Positions 9,667-18,157 of a DNA stretch of 64,000 nucleotides are shown one piece after another (position 1 is the first letter of the stretch; the number at the start of each line of letters is the position of its first letter). The notes under the pieces were generated by a model, which worked only from the letters and a program-made list of their open reading frames with translations, did not search any database and was not told the origin of the DNA. The stretch comes from Photobacterium sp. Ph5 (GTDB lineage Bacteria; Pseudomonadota; Gammaproteobacteria; Enterobacterales; Vibrionaceae). Location of the stretch: assembly GCF_022129445.1 (NCBI RefSeq), contig NZ_JADQAQ010000014.1, forward strand, positions 1 through 64,000. The letters are read 5' to 3'. A program made the position numbers and the translations under genes.

Positions 9667-9713
9667 GGTACACTGAAAGGTACACTGCTTTTAACGTAGT
9701 AATTTGGTGTACC
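9667..9713 (+). repeat. Three GGTACAC repeats before the integrase start
   Basis: GGTACACTG occurs at 9667-9675 and 9679-9687 in direct orientation, 12 bp apart. GTGTACC, the inverted form, lies at 9707-9713, ending 4 bp before the integrase ATG. Such an array fits a recombinase or excisionase arm site, or an autoregulatory operator; that role is inference. Confidence 0.5.
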
Positions 9714-9717
9714 CATT

Positions 9718-10134
9718 ATGGCAAGAACAACAAGGCTAACAGATAAGGAAATCAAAGCGGCGTTCAAAAAGCCTAGAGAAAACATGACTTCCCTCAGCCT
9801 CGTGAATTACCACCAGTATGAGACGCACCACACGTTATTTAATCAAATAGCAATTGCATACCATAACACGGCCTTCTGAAGCAGCAGGTACTCGCTGGGG
9901 TGAAATCGGCCTAGAAGCTAAATGTGGACTATTCCACCAGCTCGCATGACAGACGTCGTGAACACCGCATCCCAATTAACACACGTTGATGATAACCAAG
10001 TACGTAATGCCTATAACCGTACCGATTATTTAGAAAGACGCTTACCTATGATGGTTTGGTGGAGAGAATATATTGAGCAAGTTTCTCTAGGCGGTTTATC
10101 GATAATAGGAACAGCTTCACTAAAAACAGTCTAA
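9718..10134 (+). pseudogene. Decayed P4-type tyrosine recombinase (integrase) at ssrA
   Basis: The ATG at 9718 opens MARTTRLTDKEIKAAFKKP, the N-terminus of P4-family integrases with the LTDKEIKA motif. About 20 codons in, the sequence jumps to the start of the catalytic core, so most of the N-terminal and core-binding domains are missing. Near 9866 the frame shifts by one and reads TRPSEAAGTRWGEIGLEAK, the box around the first catalytic arginine. Near 9920 it shifts back and reads WTIPPARMT. A second deletion removes the HxxR region. The C-terminal part resumes with HVDDNQVRNAYNRTDYLERR and ends at TAA 10132. An intact protein would be about 400 residues, so this copy cannot be active. Its place directly after the tmRNA 3' end matches the usual target of this family. 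Confidence 0.85.
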
Positions 10135-10462
10135 TCATACTATTCAGCAAGTTACGATTATCTTCATATATTATGAATACCTGTAGCCTTAAATTATTAC
10201 CTATATATCTTTTCCCATAACTTCCAACTAAAAAACGTGATAGTAACCATATAAATTAAAAGGTTAAATGTACACATAAATATAGTACTGCTAACTTGAC
10301 CACTTCATTCTGCTAGTAATGCAAGTCACAACGAATACGTAGACCCTACACTCATGGTTTATTTATCATAACCATCAAAAAAATCAACACCTTACAGCAT
10401 AAACGTAATTATTACAGCAGTAAGACATACCATGCTTATATCGTTAATAGTGAGGCAAAATA
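10135..10462. other. AT-rich non-coding stretch inside the island remnant
   Basis: 328 bp with no ORF I would accept, no RNA gene and no clear terminator. It is AT-rich even for this genome and lies between the integrase remnant and the orphan ORF. I see no duplicate of the ssrA 3' end that would mark the far attachment site. Confidence 0.5.
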
Positions 10463-10816
10463 ATGATTACTGAGTACCTAAGGCTAGACCACTCAAGCGG
10501 TGAGGAATATACCTGCATGATAAGTGAGGATAATATGGATAGCATCGGAATGAACATTTGGTATGACCGGTTACACACGATGCTATCTACTCGGCAGCCT
10601 ATGATAATTGATGGACGCAAAGTACAGGCGCTCATTTGGCGTGAATGTGACTTACGCGTACTGATTGATGATCATTGCTTTGATGTTTACTCAAAAAAGT
10701 ACGTCTTTACCGATACTGATAACAGCCATGACTATAATCTACAGCGTATGGAGCATGACATTACGCTCACGTACATGAACAATAGAGACGAAATGATTGA
10801 AGCTTATAATTATTAG
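10463..10816 (+). CDS. Hypothetical protein, orphan ORF in the ssrA island remnant
   Basis: 117-residue predicted soluble protein, acidic (many Asp and Glu), with no signal peptide or membrane segment. I recognise no family. A GAGG motif lies about 8 bases before the ATG, which supports real translation. The protein starts MITEYLRLDHSSGEEY and has Trp, Tyr and Cys spread through it, unlike a random AT-rich frame. It sits between a broken integrase and ahpC, so it is probably cargo left from the integrated element. A partial overlapping minus-strand frame exists but has no ribosome site. Possible roles such as phage or defence accessory protein are pure speculation. Confidence 0.5.
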   Translation: MITEYLRLDHSSGEEYTCMISEDNMDSIGMNIWYDRLHTMLSTRQPMIIDGRKVQALIWRECDLRVLIDDHCFDVYSKKYVFTDTDNSHDYNLQRMEHDITLTYMNNRDEMIEAYNY

Positions 10817-11132
10817 TAAGTTAATTATGATTATATTATCAGTCACTTAAACAACCCAATATAGGTAATTATGATCAAGTTTTTTCAACCATACTCTCCT
10901 TTTCCATAAAGCTCTAAACACTACAAACTAAATCTACCCTTTATCTTCTAGCGTTAATGACGATAAAAATCGTCTGCTTAAAAATAATCGTTCAACCTAA
11001 TAGGTTTTAGCTATTGAATGTATCGGCTATAACGATTTCCTTAATTTACCTGTTTTAACAATAATGGTTTCAGAGATTTGATTTGCACTACAGCATAAAA
11101 ATTTAAAATTATATTCAAAAGGATTCCATATT
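10817..11132. other. Intergenic region before ahpC
   Basis: 316 bp without a gene. The left part is AT-rich filler. The right part carries the OxyR site at 11000-11036 and presumably the ahpC promoter. The AAAGGA ribosome site is at about 11118-11123. Confidence 0.6.
11000..11036 (+). promoter_or_regulatory. OxyR binding site upstream of ahpC
   Basis: Four tetramers are spaced by exactly 7 bp: ATAG (11000), CTAT (11011), ATCG (11022), CGAT (11033). The first pair, ATAGGTTTTAGCTAT, fits the OxyR motif ATAGnTnnnAnCTAT at every fixed position. The second pair, ATCGGCTATAACGAT, is a symmetrical variant with one change per half. The full tetramer spacing is that of OxyR. It lies about 97 bp before ahpC, the classical OxyR target. 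Confidence 0.82.
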
Positions 11133-11690
11133 ATGATCAACACTGAAATCAAGCCATTTAGCGCTACAGCATACAAAGAAGGCAACTTCGTAGAAATCAC
11201 TGAAAAAGACGTTCTAGGTAAGTGGGCAGTATTCTTCTTCTACCCAGCTGACTTTACTTTCGTATGTCCAACAGAGCTTGGCGATCTAGCTGACCATTAC
11301 GCAGAGCTTCAAGAGCGCGGCGTTGAAGTATTCTCTGTATCAACAGATACTCACTTCACTCACAAAGCATGGCACGACAGTTCTGACACTATCGGTAAAA
11401 TTAACTACTACATGGTAGGCGACCAAACGGGTAACATCACTAATAACTTCAATGTTATGCGTGAAGGTCAAGGTCTTGCAGACCGTGCTACTTTCCTAAT
11501 CGACCCACAAGGTGTTATCCAAGCAATGGAAATCACTGCTGAAGGTATCGGTCGTGAAGCTGATGATCTAATGCGTAAAGTGAAGGCAGCACAATATGTT
11601 GCAGCACACCCAGGTGAAGTTTGCCCTGCTAAATGGAAAGAAGGCGAAGCAACACTAACTCCTTCTCTAGACCTAGTTGGTAAGATCTAA
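11133..11690 (+). CDS. ahpC: Alkyl hydroperoxide reductase subunit C (peroxiredoxin)
   Basis: 185-residue typical 2-Cys peroxiredoxin that reduces hydrogen peroxide and organic hydroperoxides in the cytoplasm. The peroxidatic Cys45 is in FTFVCPTE, and the resolving Cys164 is in GEVCPAKW near the C-terminus. The protein closely follows E. coli AhpC. It is reduced by AhpF, encoded next on the same strand. An OxyR site upstream points to induction by peroxide. A weak hairpin terminator lies between ahpC and ahpF, so ahpC can be made in excess. Confidence 0.98.
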   Translation: MINTEIKPFSATAYKEGNFVEITEKDVLGKWAVFFFYPADFTFVCPTELGDLADHYAELQERGVEVFSVSTDTHFTHKAWHDSSDTIGKINYYMVGDQTGNITNNFNVMREGQGLADRATFLIDPQGVIQAMEITAEGIGREADDLMRKVKAAQYVAAHPGEVCPAKWKEGEATLTPSLDLVGKI

Positions 11691-11785
11691 TCTTATTTAC
11701 CTTTGATGATAGTAAGTGATTTTATCTCCTACTTCGAGTTGCTTATTACTCATCCTGCTTTTAAATAATGTACTTATTTAAAAGT

Positions 11786-11830
11786 AATAAGGCATCAAGC
11801 ATAAACTGCATGTTTGGTGCCTTATTTATT
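11786..11830 (+). terminator. Terminator or attenuator between ahpC and ahpF
   Basis: A 17-bp arm (11786-11802) pairs with 11810-11826 with two G-U type mismatches, followed by TTATT. The T-run is poor, so read-through into ahpF is likely. Confidence 0.55.
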
Positions 11831-11941
11831 CCAAGACCTTCAAACATATTTAAGCCTTTTTATATAGGCGATATGTCGTATAACAGTAGAATCGTATTCA
11901 TTATCTGCTGTTAAGTCGTAAATAATTTAAAAGGCGAGATT

Positions 11942-13522
11942 ATGTTAGAACAAAGCATGAAGCAGCAATTAAAAGCGTATTTAGAAAATTTAAAAACAGA
12001 TATCCAACTGGTATTAAGTTTAGATGATAGTGACACTGCACAAAAACTGCATGAACTTGCTTATGAGATTGCAGAACTAAACGATAAAGTTAGTGTTATT
12101 GAAGATAATAATGCCAGTGTACGTAAGCCTGTAATGCAAGTGGTTAACCCAACCAAACAGACCTCAATGAGCTTTGCAGGTCTTCCAATGGGACACGAAT
12201 TTACTTCATTGGTATTAGCGCTACTACACAGTGGTGGTCACCCAATGAAACTAGAGCAAGCTGTTATCGACCAAATCGCAGCTTTAGATCAAGATATCGT
12301 TGTTGAAACCTTTATTTCATTATCATGCCAGAACTGTCCTGATGTTGTGCAAGCGTTCAACATGATGGCAGCGATTAACCCACGTATTAAAGCAAGCATG
12401 ATTGATGGCGCAGCTTTCCAAGACGAAGTCACTGAACGTAATATCATGGCAGTACCGACTGTTTATGTGAATGGTGAAGTCTTTGGTCAAGGCCGTATGT
12501 CGCTAACTGAAATTTTAAATAAGTTAGACACAGGTGCAGCTAAAAAAGTAGCGGCAAGCCTAAACGAAAAAGCTCCATTTGATGTGTTAGTTGTCGGTGG
12601 TGGTCCAGCTGGTGCATCTGCTGCAATCTACGCTGCACGTAAAGGTATCCGTACAGGTGTTGTTGCTGAGCGCTTCGGCGGTCAGGTAATGGATACCATG
12701 TCTATCGAGAACTTTATTTCTGTGAAAGAAACACAAGGTCCTCGTTTAGCGGCAAGCCTTGAAGAGCACGTAAAACAATACAACGTTGATATTATGAGCG
12801 AGCAGCGTGTTAATAACATCGTTGAAGCTGCTGATACTGAAGATGGTTATACGCACGTTTATCTAGAAAGCGGCGCAATGCTAAAATCTCGTAGTGTGAT
12901 CATCAGTACAGGTGCTCGCTGGCGTGAAATGAACGTCCCTGGTGAACAAGAATACCGTAATAAAGGTGTGGCTTACTGCCCTCACTGTGATGGTCCATTA
13001 TTCAAAGGCAAACGTACAGCAGTTATCGGTGGTGGTAACTCAGGTATTGAAGCTGCGATTGATCTTGCTGGTATTGTTGAACACGTTACTGTACTTGAAT
13101 TTGCTGACACATTACGTGCTGACCAAGTGTTGATCAATAAAGCAGAAAGTATGCCTAACATCGACATTATTAAAATGGCGCAAACGACAGAAGTGGTTGG
13201 CGATGGTACTCGCGTTACAGGCATCAGTTACAAAGATCGTAACACGGATGAAATCAAACACATCGAACTTGCAGGTATTTTTGTTCAGATTGGTTTAGTA
13301 CCAAATACTGAATGGCTAAAAGAATCCGCAGTTGCATTAACACCACGCGGTGAGATTGAAATTGGTGCTCATGGTAATACTAACGTGGATGGCATCTTTG
13401 CTGCAGGTGATGTGACAACAGTCCCTTACAAGCAAATCATTATTGCAATGGGTGAAGGTGCTAAAGCAAGTTTGGGAGCATTTGATTACTTAATTCGCAC
13501 CCCAGCACCAATCACTAAGTAA
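11942..13522 (+). CDS. ahpF: Alkyl hydroperoxide reductase subunit F
   Basis: 526-residue flavoprotein disulfide reductase that passes electrons from NADH to AhpC. The N-terminal thioredoxin-like domain pair has CQNC at residues 129-132. The FAD-binding motif GGGPAG is at 219-224. The thioredoxin-reductase active site CPHC is at 346-349, and the C-terminal [16 protein letters not shown] motif ([15 protein letters not shown]) is near 480. Family length is about 520. It follows ahpC by 251 bp and has a clear AAGGCGAG ribosome site. A strong terminator ends the unit at 13573. Confidence 0.98.
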   Translation: MLEQSMKQQLKAYLENLKTDIQLVLSLDDSDTAQKLHELAYEIAELNDKVSVIEDNNASVRKPVMQVVNPTKQTSMSFAGLPMGHEFTSLVLALLHSGGHPMKLEQAVIDQIAALDQDIVVETFISLSCQNCPDVVQAFNMMAAINPRIKASMIDGAAFQDEVTERNIMAVPTVYVNGEVFGQGRMSLTEILNKLDTGAAKKVAASLNEKAPFDVLVVGGGPAGASAAIYAARKGIRTGVVAERFGGQVMDTMSIENFISVKETQGPRLAASLEEHVKQYNVDIMSEQRVNNIVEAADTEDGYTHVYLESGAMLKSRSVIISTGARWREMNVPGEQEYRNKGVAYCPHCDGPLFKGKRTAVIGGGNSGIEAAIDLAGIVEHVTVLEFADTLRADQVLINKAESMPNIDIIKMAQTTEVVGDGTRVTGISYKDRNTDEIKHIELAGIFVQIGLVPNTEWLKESAVALTPRGEIEIGAHGNTNVDGIFAAGDVTTVPYKQIIIAMGEGAKASLGAFDYLIRTPAPITK

Positions 13523-13539
13523 TAATACAATCAATCACT

Positions 13540-13573
13540 AAAGCCTGTTCTCATCGAGAATGGGCTTTTTATT
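13540..13573 (+). terminator. Rho-independent terminator of ahpF
   Basis: AAAGCCTGTTCTC and GAGAATGGGCTTT pair around ATC with one G-U step and end in TTTTTATT. Confidence 0.85.
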
Positions 13574-14122
13574 ATGGGAGAAAAAGTTTGCTATCACATC
13601 TCAAATGTATATTAAAGTTGCATTCAATATATACAATTATTAGTTATTCTTATTTGGAATTAACATCTAATTTACAACTAAATTCATAATAAATTATTGC
13701 TAATACAGTTAGTATTGAATTAATACCTATAAACATTAGCTATTGCAGCTATTAATATTTTCCTCAACTACAAAATACATCAACACCCATAATGATAAGT
13801 GATAATCCATCGGTTAAATATCAGCCTGATTGATTTATAACATCATGTTAATCAACATGTTATTTCTTATCATTACCATTCATTCAAATGACATATTATT
13901 GTATTAAGACTAGAAGCCGCTTTCTCTACTTATTACTTATTTTTTATCGCGTATTTTGTCCCTTTTTTTACCCATCTTTCCCTCAGGGTATATTTCTTTA
14001 ACTAGATCAATCGCACTTTTGTTTCTTGAGTGATTCCTTTATTACAATTATCAGTAAACTCAATTATGACTTTTAAGAATGCCCTTTTGCATTCCCCCTT
14101 TTTAAAGCAGGAAGCTAATTTT
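13574..14122. other. Long AT-rich intergenic region before the XRE regulator
   Basis: 549 bp with no convincing gene. It includes the inverted repeat CATGTT (13844-13849) and AACATG (13854-13859), which could be an operator. An in-frame ATG at 14030 would extend the next gene, but the stretch 14030-14122 lacks a ribosome site and family-like residues. Confidence 0.5.
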
Positions 14123-14764
14123 ATGGAATATTTAGAGAGAATTAAGCGTTTGGCAAAGGTACAAGGTATCAGCCAGAAGCAACTTGGCGAAGCTCTAGAT
14201 CTTCAACAAGGCACGATGAGCCGTAAACTATCCGGTAAGTACGGCATTGAAGTTCGTGAACTAGAAAAAATTGCAGATACCCTAAACACCTCTATTGGCT
14301 ATATCCTAACAGGACAAGTAGATACAGGCACTCAGGCAACAACAACAATCAGTACTGAATTAGACAGTGCTGCAACATGCACTTACATTCCTGTTATTCA
14401 CCGTAAAGATTTTTCAGCATACAACGACGGTAGCTCTGTCGAGGTGATCAGCAAGCGCGCGATCCCCCAGCACCTAGAGCGTGAAGAGTGCTTAGGTCTA
14501 TTGATCGATAACGAAAATATTTCACAGTGTGCGCCTGTTGGTAGCTATGCATTAGCAACAAAGCAAGCGGATTATCGTCCTAAACAACCTGTTTTTGCTT
14601 CTGTACGTGGCAGTGAGCCTGACTTCTACCATATGACACAACTTGCTGATGGCGTTGTATTCTCTACTTCACAACCTGATTTCCCTAACTTATTCGTTAA
14701 TAACGATGAGTTTCAAATTCACGGTTATATCATCCAATCTGATTGGGCTTACGATCGCCTGTAA
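14123..14764 (+). CDS. XRE-family helix-turn-helix regulator with S24-like C-terminal domain
   Basis: 213-residue predicted DNA-binding regulator. I start it at ATG 14123 because AGGAAG lies about 9 bases upstream and the HTH begins at once (MEYLERIKRLAKVQGISQKQ). The HTH spans about residues 5-62, with recognition-helix residues QQGTMSRKLSG. The C-terminal half (about 120-210) looks like the LexA/CI S24 fold, but where LexA-type proteins read GDSM, this one reads NENI, so the serine nucleophile appears to be replaced by Asn. It is then unlikely to self-cleave. Target genes are unknown. It is a lone gene with its own terminator, between ahpF and yjjX. Confidence 0.75.
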   Translation: MEYLERIKRLAKVQGISQKQLGEALDLQQGTMSRKLSGKYGIEVRELEKIADTLNTSIGYILTGQVDTGTQATTTISTELDSAATCTYIPVIHRKDFSAYNDGSSVEVISKRAIPQHLEREECLGLLIDNENISQCAPVGSYALATKQADYRPKQPVFASVRGSEPDFYHMTQLADGVVFSTSQPDFPNLFVNNDEFQIHGYIIQSDWAYDRL

Positions 14765-14787
14765 CCATCAGAGATCATCGAATATAC

Positions 14788-14818
14788 AAAAGCCTGCGAG
14801 AAATCGCAGGCTTTTTTA
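14788..14818 (+). terminator. Terminator of the XRE regulator gene
   Basis: AAAGCCTGCGA, loop GAAA, TCGCAGGCTTT: a perfect stem with a GNRA-type loop followed by TTTTA. Confidence 0.9.
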
Positions 14819-14910
14819 TTTTCCTTTTCCCGATATCATTTCAATCGTTTACCGACTCAATATCTTTCAAGTACACTGACACGCATTCGATTTGATTTAG
14901 GTATTCACTG

Positions 14911-15426
14911 ATGCAAACAGTTATGGTCGCTTCAACTAACCCTGCAAAAGTTGCTGCTGTACGCGATGCTTTTTCTCTCGCCTTTCCTATGCTTTCTTTT
15001 AATGTTCAAGGTATTGCAGCTCAAAGTGGTGTTCGCGATCAACCCCTTACTAGTGAAGAAACCTTATTGGGCGCACGAAATAGAGTAAAACACTGCCGTG
15101 AACAATGTCCTGATGCTGACTATATTGTGGGATTAGAAGCGGGAATTGATAATAAATTCACATTTGCATGGATGGTAATTGAGCATGGTGGGCAATGTAG
15201 TGAATCACGCTCAGCATCATTACCGTTACCGCCACTAGCACTTGAGAAAATACAACAAGGAATGGAATTGGGTGACATTATGGATGAAATGTTTAACCAA
15301 CAAAATGTGAAACAAAAAGGTGGAGCGATTGCGATGCTCACGAATCATTTATTAACGCGAAGTTCGGTTTATCAGCAAGCGTTAATCTTAGCCTTGATCC
15401 CTTTTCTTAATCCGCAATTGTTCTAA
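14911..15426 (+). CDS. yjjX: Inosine/xanthosine triphosphatase YjjX
   Basis: 171-residue enzyme that hydrolyses ITP and XTP, and so removes damaged purine nucleotides. The N-terminus MVASTNPAKVAAVRDAF is the family phosphate loop (STNPxK). The middle has SGVRDQPLTSEETLLGARNR and the acidic VGLEAGID, both conserved in YjjX. Length matches E. coli YjjX. In E. coli, yjjX sits beside trpR and slt, and the same three genes are neighbours here; yjjX and trpR converge across a short gap. Confidence 0.93.
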   Translation: MQTVMVASTNPAKVAAVRDAFSLAFPMLSFNVQGIAAQSGVRDQPLTSEETLLGARNRVKHCREQCPDADYIVGLEAGIDNKFTFAWMVIEHGGQCSESRSASLPLPPLALEKIQQGMELGDIMDEMFNQQNVKQKGGAIAMLTNHLLTRSSVYQQALILALIPFLNPQLF

Positions 15427-15473
15427 CAGAAAGTAGGATATTGTTTAGAACACAATATCCTATTTCCATAAGA

Positions 15474-15791
15474 TTATTGCTCTGGTTTATTCTGCGCAAG
15501 AAAATTCGCTAACCATGCTTTGGTTTCATCATCCTGATGTTTTAACTCATTAGAACCACGGGTAATTGTGGCGACCCCTACCCCTAATAATTCACTGATC
15601 TTACGCTGACTACGTTCACCATTTAATAATTCATGGACGATATTCACACGTGCAATTAATGCTTCTCGCTCATCGTGCGTTAATAATACTTGGAATAACA
15701 ACGCATCTCGCTCTTCTGCTGAAGCATGGCGTATCAAATCAAGTACATTCTGCCACTCGGTAAAATCAGGGCTGTCAGAAGTTGTTGTCAT
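15474..15791 (-). CDS. trpR: Trp operon repressor TrpR
   Basis: 105-residue tryptophan-dependent repressor of trp biosynthesis genes. Family helices are clear: LLTHDEREALIARVNIVHELL and the HTH RSQRKISELLGVGVATITRGSNELK, whose recognition part GVATITRGSN is nearly invariant. It lies downstream of slt on the same strand, behind the slt terminator, so it probably has its own promoter in 15792-15884. A possible operator there is too imperfect to call. Confidence 0.96.
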   Translation of the reverse strand: MTTTSDSPDFTEWQNVLDLIRHASAEERDALLFQVLLTHDEREALIARVNIVHELLNGERSQRKISELLGVGVATITRGSNELKHQDDETKAWLANFLAQNKPEQ

Positions 15792-15884
15792 AGTTACCTC
15801 ATCAGGTATGTCATCTTGCTGCAGTGTACCTTGTTAATCTATCGACACCAAGATATCAACTTGTAAATATCGTTATTACCAATA

Positions 15885-15918
15885 ATAAAAAGCCGAGTGT
15901 TATTCCACTCGGCTTTCT
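15885..15918 (-). terminator. Rho-independent terminator of slt
   Basis: AAAGCCGAGTG (15889-15899) pairs perfectly with CACTCGGCTTT (15906-15916) around a 6-nt loop. The minus-strand transcript ends in U-rich sequence. Confidence 0.88.
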
Positions 15919-15947
15919 TGGTTAATCGCGATAGTAAGTCGCTGTTA

Positions 15948-17897
15948 TTAATAACGTGCGTTTAACTCTTTCTGCGTTAGTAACGGTGCCTTCTTACCCA
16001 TCAGTTCGTTGTAATACACATCAAACATCAGTACATTTTGTACATAACCTCGGGTTTCATTAAACGGAATTTGCTCAATAAAGCTATATACATCTAACTT
16101 ACCATCGGTCTGTTTTTTCCACTGCCTTACACGACCAGGACCCGCATTATACGACGCAAAAGAGTAAATACGATTATCGTCGTTATTATCTAACATCATT
16201 TTCAGGTAGCCACTACCTAGGCGAATATTAACACCCGGATCAAATAAGCTTTCTTTACCCGCATAATCTCGACCTAATTTCTTCGCCGTATGTGCTGCTG
16301 TTGCTGGCATTAACTGCATTAGGCCACGCGCTCCAACATGGGATTGTGCGTGAATATTTAAGGCACTTTCTTGTCGAGCTAACGCCATCATGGTCGATGT
16401 CGGTATACCACGTTTTTTACTAAAGAAGTCAAACCACCATTTATGTGCCAGTGGGAAACGCAGCGCCATGTGATCCCATAGTTTCCCCGAAATCGTCGCT
16501 TGTACCGCTAAGTGGTGCCACTTATGTTTTTCAGCATAAACCGCTAACTGACGTTTAGTTTGAACGCCTTGTGTTCTCGATAACAAGTAACCCCACTCTC
16601 GATTGGCTGCCACCAGCCTGTCAGTATCAATTAACTCACCAATACGCTTTAATGTTTTGGTATAAGGTTGAATTAACTTGGTTGACGTTGGCCCTTGCTG
16701 ATTAGGGTAAGTAATTGGCTTATGCAAAATAGTGGCTGCTGCTGCACTGTAAAAATCACGCTCGCCTAACAAAGAGTGATAAATTTTATCGGCTTGCTTC
16801 TTTTGCCCTTTTTTCGCAAGTAACTGTGCTTGCCAAAACTTCCAACGTGGGCTGTCTTTCGCTTCTTTGGGGAGACGATTAATCCATGTTTGTACACCAC
16901 TCCAATCCGCTTCACGGATCGAGTTACGAATACGGCGCTCTAATATACTCACGTTCTGGCTGGTTTTCAGTTTGCTATCACGCCATTTCGCTAACGCAGG
17001 ATCGCTGGTTGACATGAGTCGTGATGCAACTGCATCAGCTAATGCTTGTTTTTTTGCTTTATCAAAATGCTGACCAGACACTACTTGGTTGTAAGAAGCA
17101 ACCGCTTGTTTCACATCAGCACGCGCTAATCGATAATATGCAGCTTCAGTTAACGCTTGGTTGAACTTCGTCACTTTGCTCTGTTTAGCAAAATCAGCAA
17201 CACCTTGAGGCTTAGTTAATAGCGCAAGAATTTTATCACCAGTAACTTGTGCACTGCCTGTTAGTTGCTTATCAAGATAGGTAACTAAACTCTTATTCCC
17301 TTTCTCAAACGCCAACAGCATACGATCAAGCACTAATGTATTTGTTCGTTTACCCGCAGCCGTCCACGCATCTAATAATGGGTCGCAGCGATTAGGTAAC
17401 GAACTGCCTGTTTGCCATAGTTTTTCAGCCCCAGCCCATGCTTGACTTGCATGACCTGTTTGGCTCTTAGCGTAGTAATAGGAACACTTCAATGACGTAC
17501 TACTCGGTACTGTCGATTGTACCGATAAGAAGTCACGCCATCGATCCAGTCCTGCAAGGTAAGACAGGTAATTTCGTTTAATTGTTCTACTAAACGGTAA
17601 CGCTTTATATTTATTTACAAAGTAGTTAACTTGAGTCGGTGATTTTTGATCAAGAGCCGCATTAAATGAACGATATTCCAAGTAAGGATAAAGTGGGTAT
17701 CCACCTAATTTCGCCTTATTGGCATTAAATGTCGCCATGTCTTTATTATCAAACGCCGTTTGCGCCTGATCATACCAAGTACGCTGTTGCTCTAAAGAGG
17801 CTGCCTGCACCGTAAACGTGCTAGCAATACCTAGTGATAACAGCGCAATTGAAAATATATTGGGGGAAGTTGGAATGCGTGGCACTAGAAGCTCCAT
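15948..17897 (-). CDS. slt: Soluble lytic murein transglycosylase Slt
   Basis: 649-residue periplasmic enzyme that cleaves peptidoglycan between MurNAc and GlcNAc to form 1,6-anhydro ends. A signal peptide is predicted up to about residue 32 (VQA|ASLEQ). A long helical superhelix domain covers about 35-470, as in E. coli Slt70. The C-terminal SLT domain has RQESALN with catalytic Glu510 and GLMQLMPATA at 525-534, followed by FDPGVNIRLGSGYL and YNAGPGRV. Length matches E. coli Slt70 (about 645). It is divergent from ettA and upstream of trpR, as in E. coli. Confidence 0.97.
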   Translation of the reverse strand: MELLVPRIPTSPNIFSIALLSLGIASTFTVQAASLEQQRTWYDQAQTAFDNKDMATFNANKAKLGGYPLYPYLEYRSFNAALDQKSPTQVNYFVNKYKALPFSRTIKRNYLSYLAGLDRWRDFLSVQSTVPSSTSLKCSYYYAKSQTGHASQAWAGAEKLWQTGSSLPNRCDPLLDAWTAAGKRTNTLVLDRMLLAFEKGNKSLVTYLDKQLTGSAQVTGDKILALLTKPQGVADFAKQSKVTKFNQALTEAAYYRLARADVKQAVASYNQVVSGQHFDKAKKQALADAVASRLMSTSDPALAKWRDSKLKTSQNVSILERRIRNSIREADWSGVQTWINRLPKEAKDSPRWKFWQAQLLAKKGQKKQADKIYHSLLGERDFYSAAAATILHKPITYPNQQGPTSTKLIQPYTKTLKRIGELIDTDRLVAANREWGYLLSRTQGVQTKRQLAVYAEKHKWHHLAVQATISGKLWDHMALRFPLAHKWWFDFFSKKRGIPTSTMMALARQESALNIHAQSHVGARGLMQLMPATAAHTAKKLGRDYAGKESLFDPGVNIRLGSGYLKMMLDNNDDNRIYSFASYNAGPGRVRQWKKQTDGKLDVYSFIEQIPFNETRGYVQNVLMFDVYYNELMGKKAPLLTQKELNARY

Positions 17898-18157
17898 ATC
17901 ATTATAGATAAAAGTAGAATCCCTGTTGCTAACGGCTAAACAGTGCCAGCAACTACATCTAAGACAATCATAATAGCAAATAATTCATGTGCCTATTCAC
18001 ATAATGGAATAAGCACTTGTAACATTAAGACGAAATCAGCCAGCTTTTTTGCGTCGTTTTTTTTGCTCTCACCACCAAATATAAACAATTCTGTTAAACT
18101 TCAGTCCAGAACAGGTAAAATATTCCCTTTCATTTTAAATAGAGATCACACACGGAT

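Noticed and set aside
9483-9746. An 87-residue frame crossing the tmRNA 3' end
   Set aside because: It runs through the tRNA-like domain and the terminator, so it is not a plausible protein.
9553-11132. A second attachment site (duplicate of the ssrA 3' end) bounding the island
   Set aside because: I searched by eye for repeats of the last bases of ssrA and found only chance matches of a few bases.
14030-14122. N-terminal extension of the XRE regulator from an upstream ATG
   Set aside because: The extra 31 residues lack a ribosome site and precede a start with a good AGGAAG motif at the natural HTH N-terminus.
15826-15850. Possible Trp operator before trpR
   Set aside because: GTAC and TTAA elements of the operator are present, but the spacing is off by one base on both sides and the CTAG cores are not kept.
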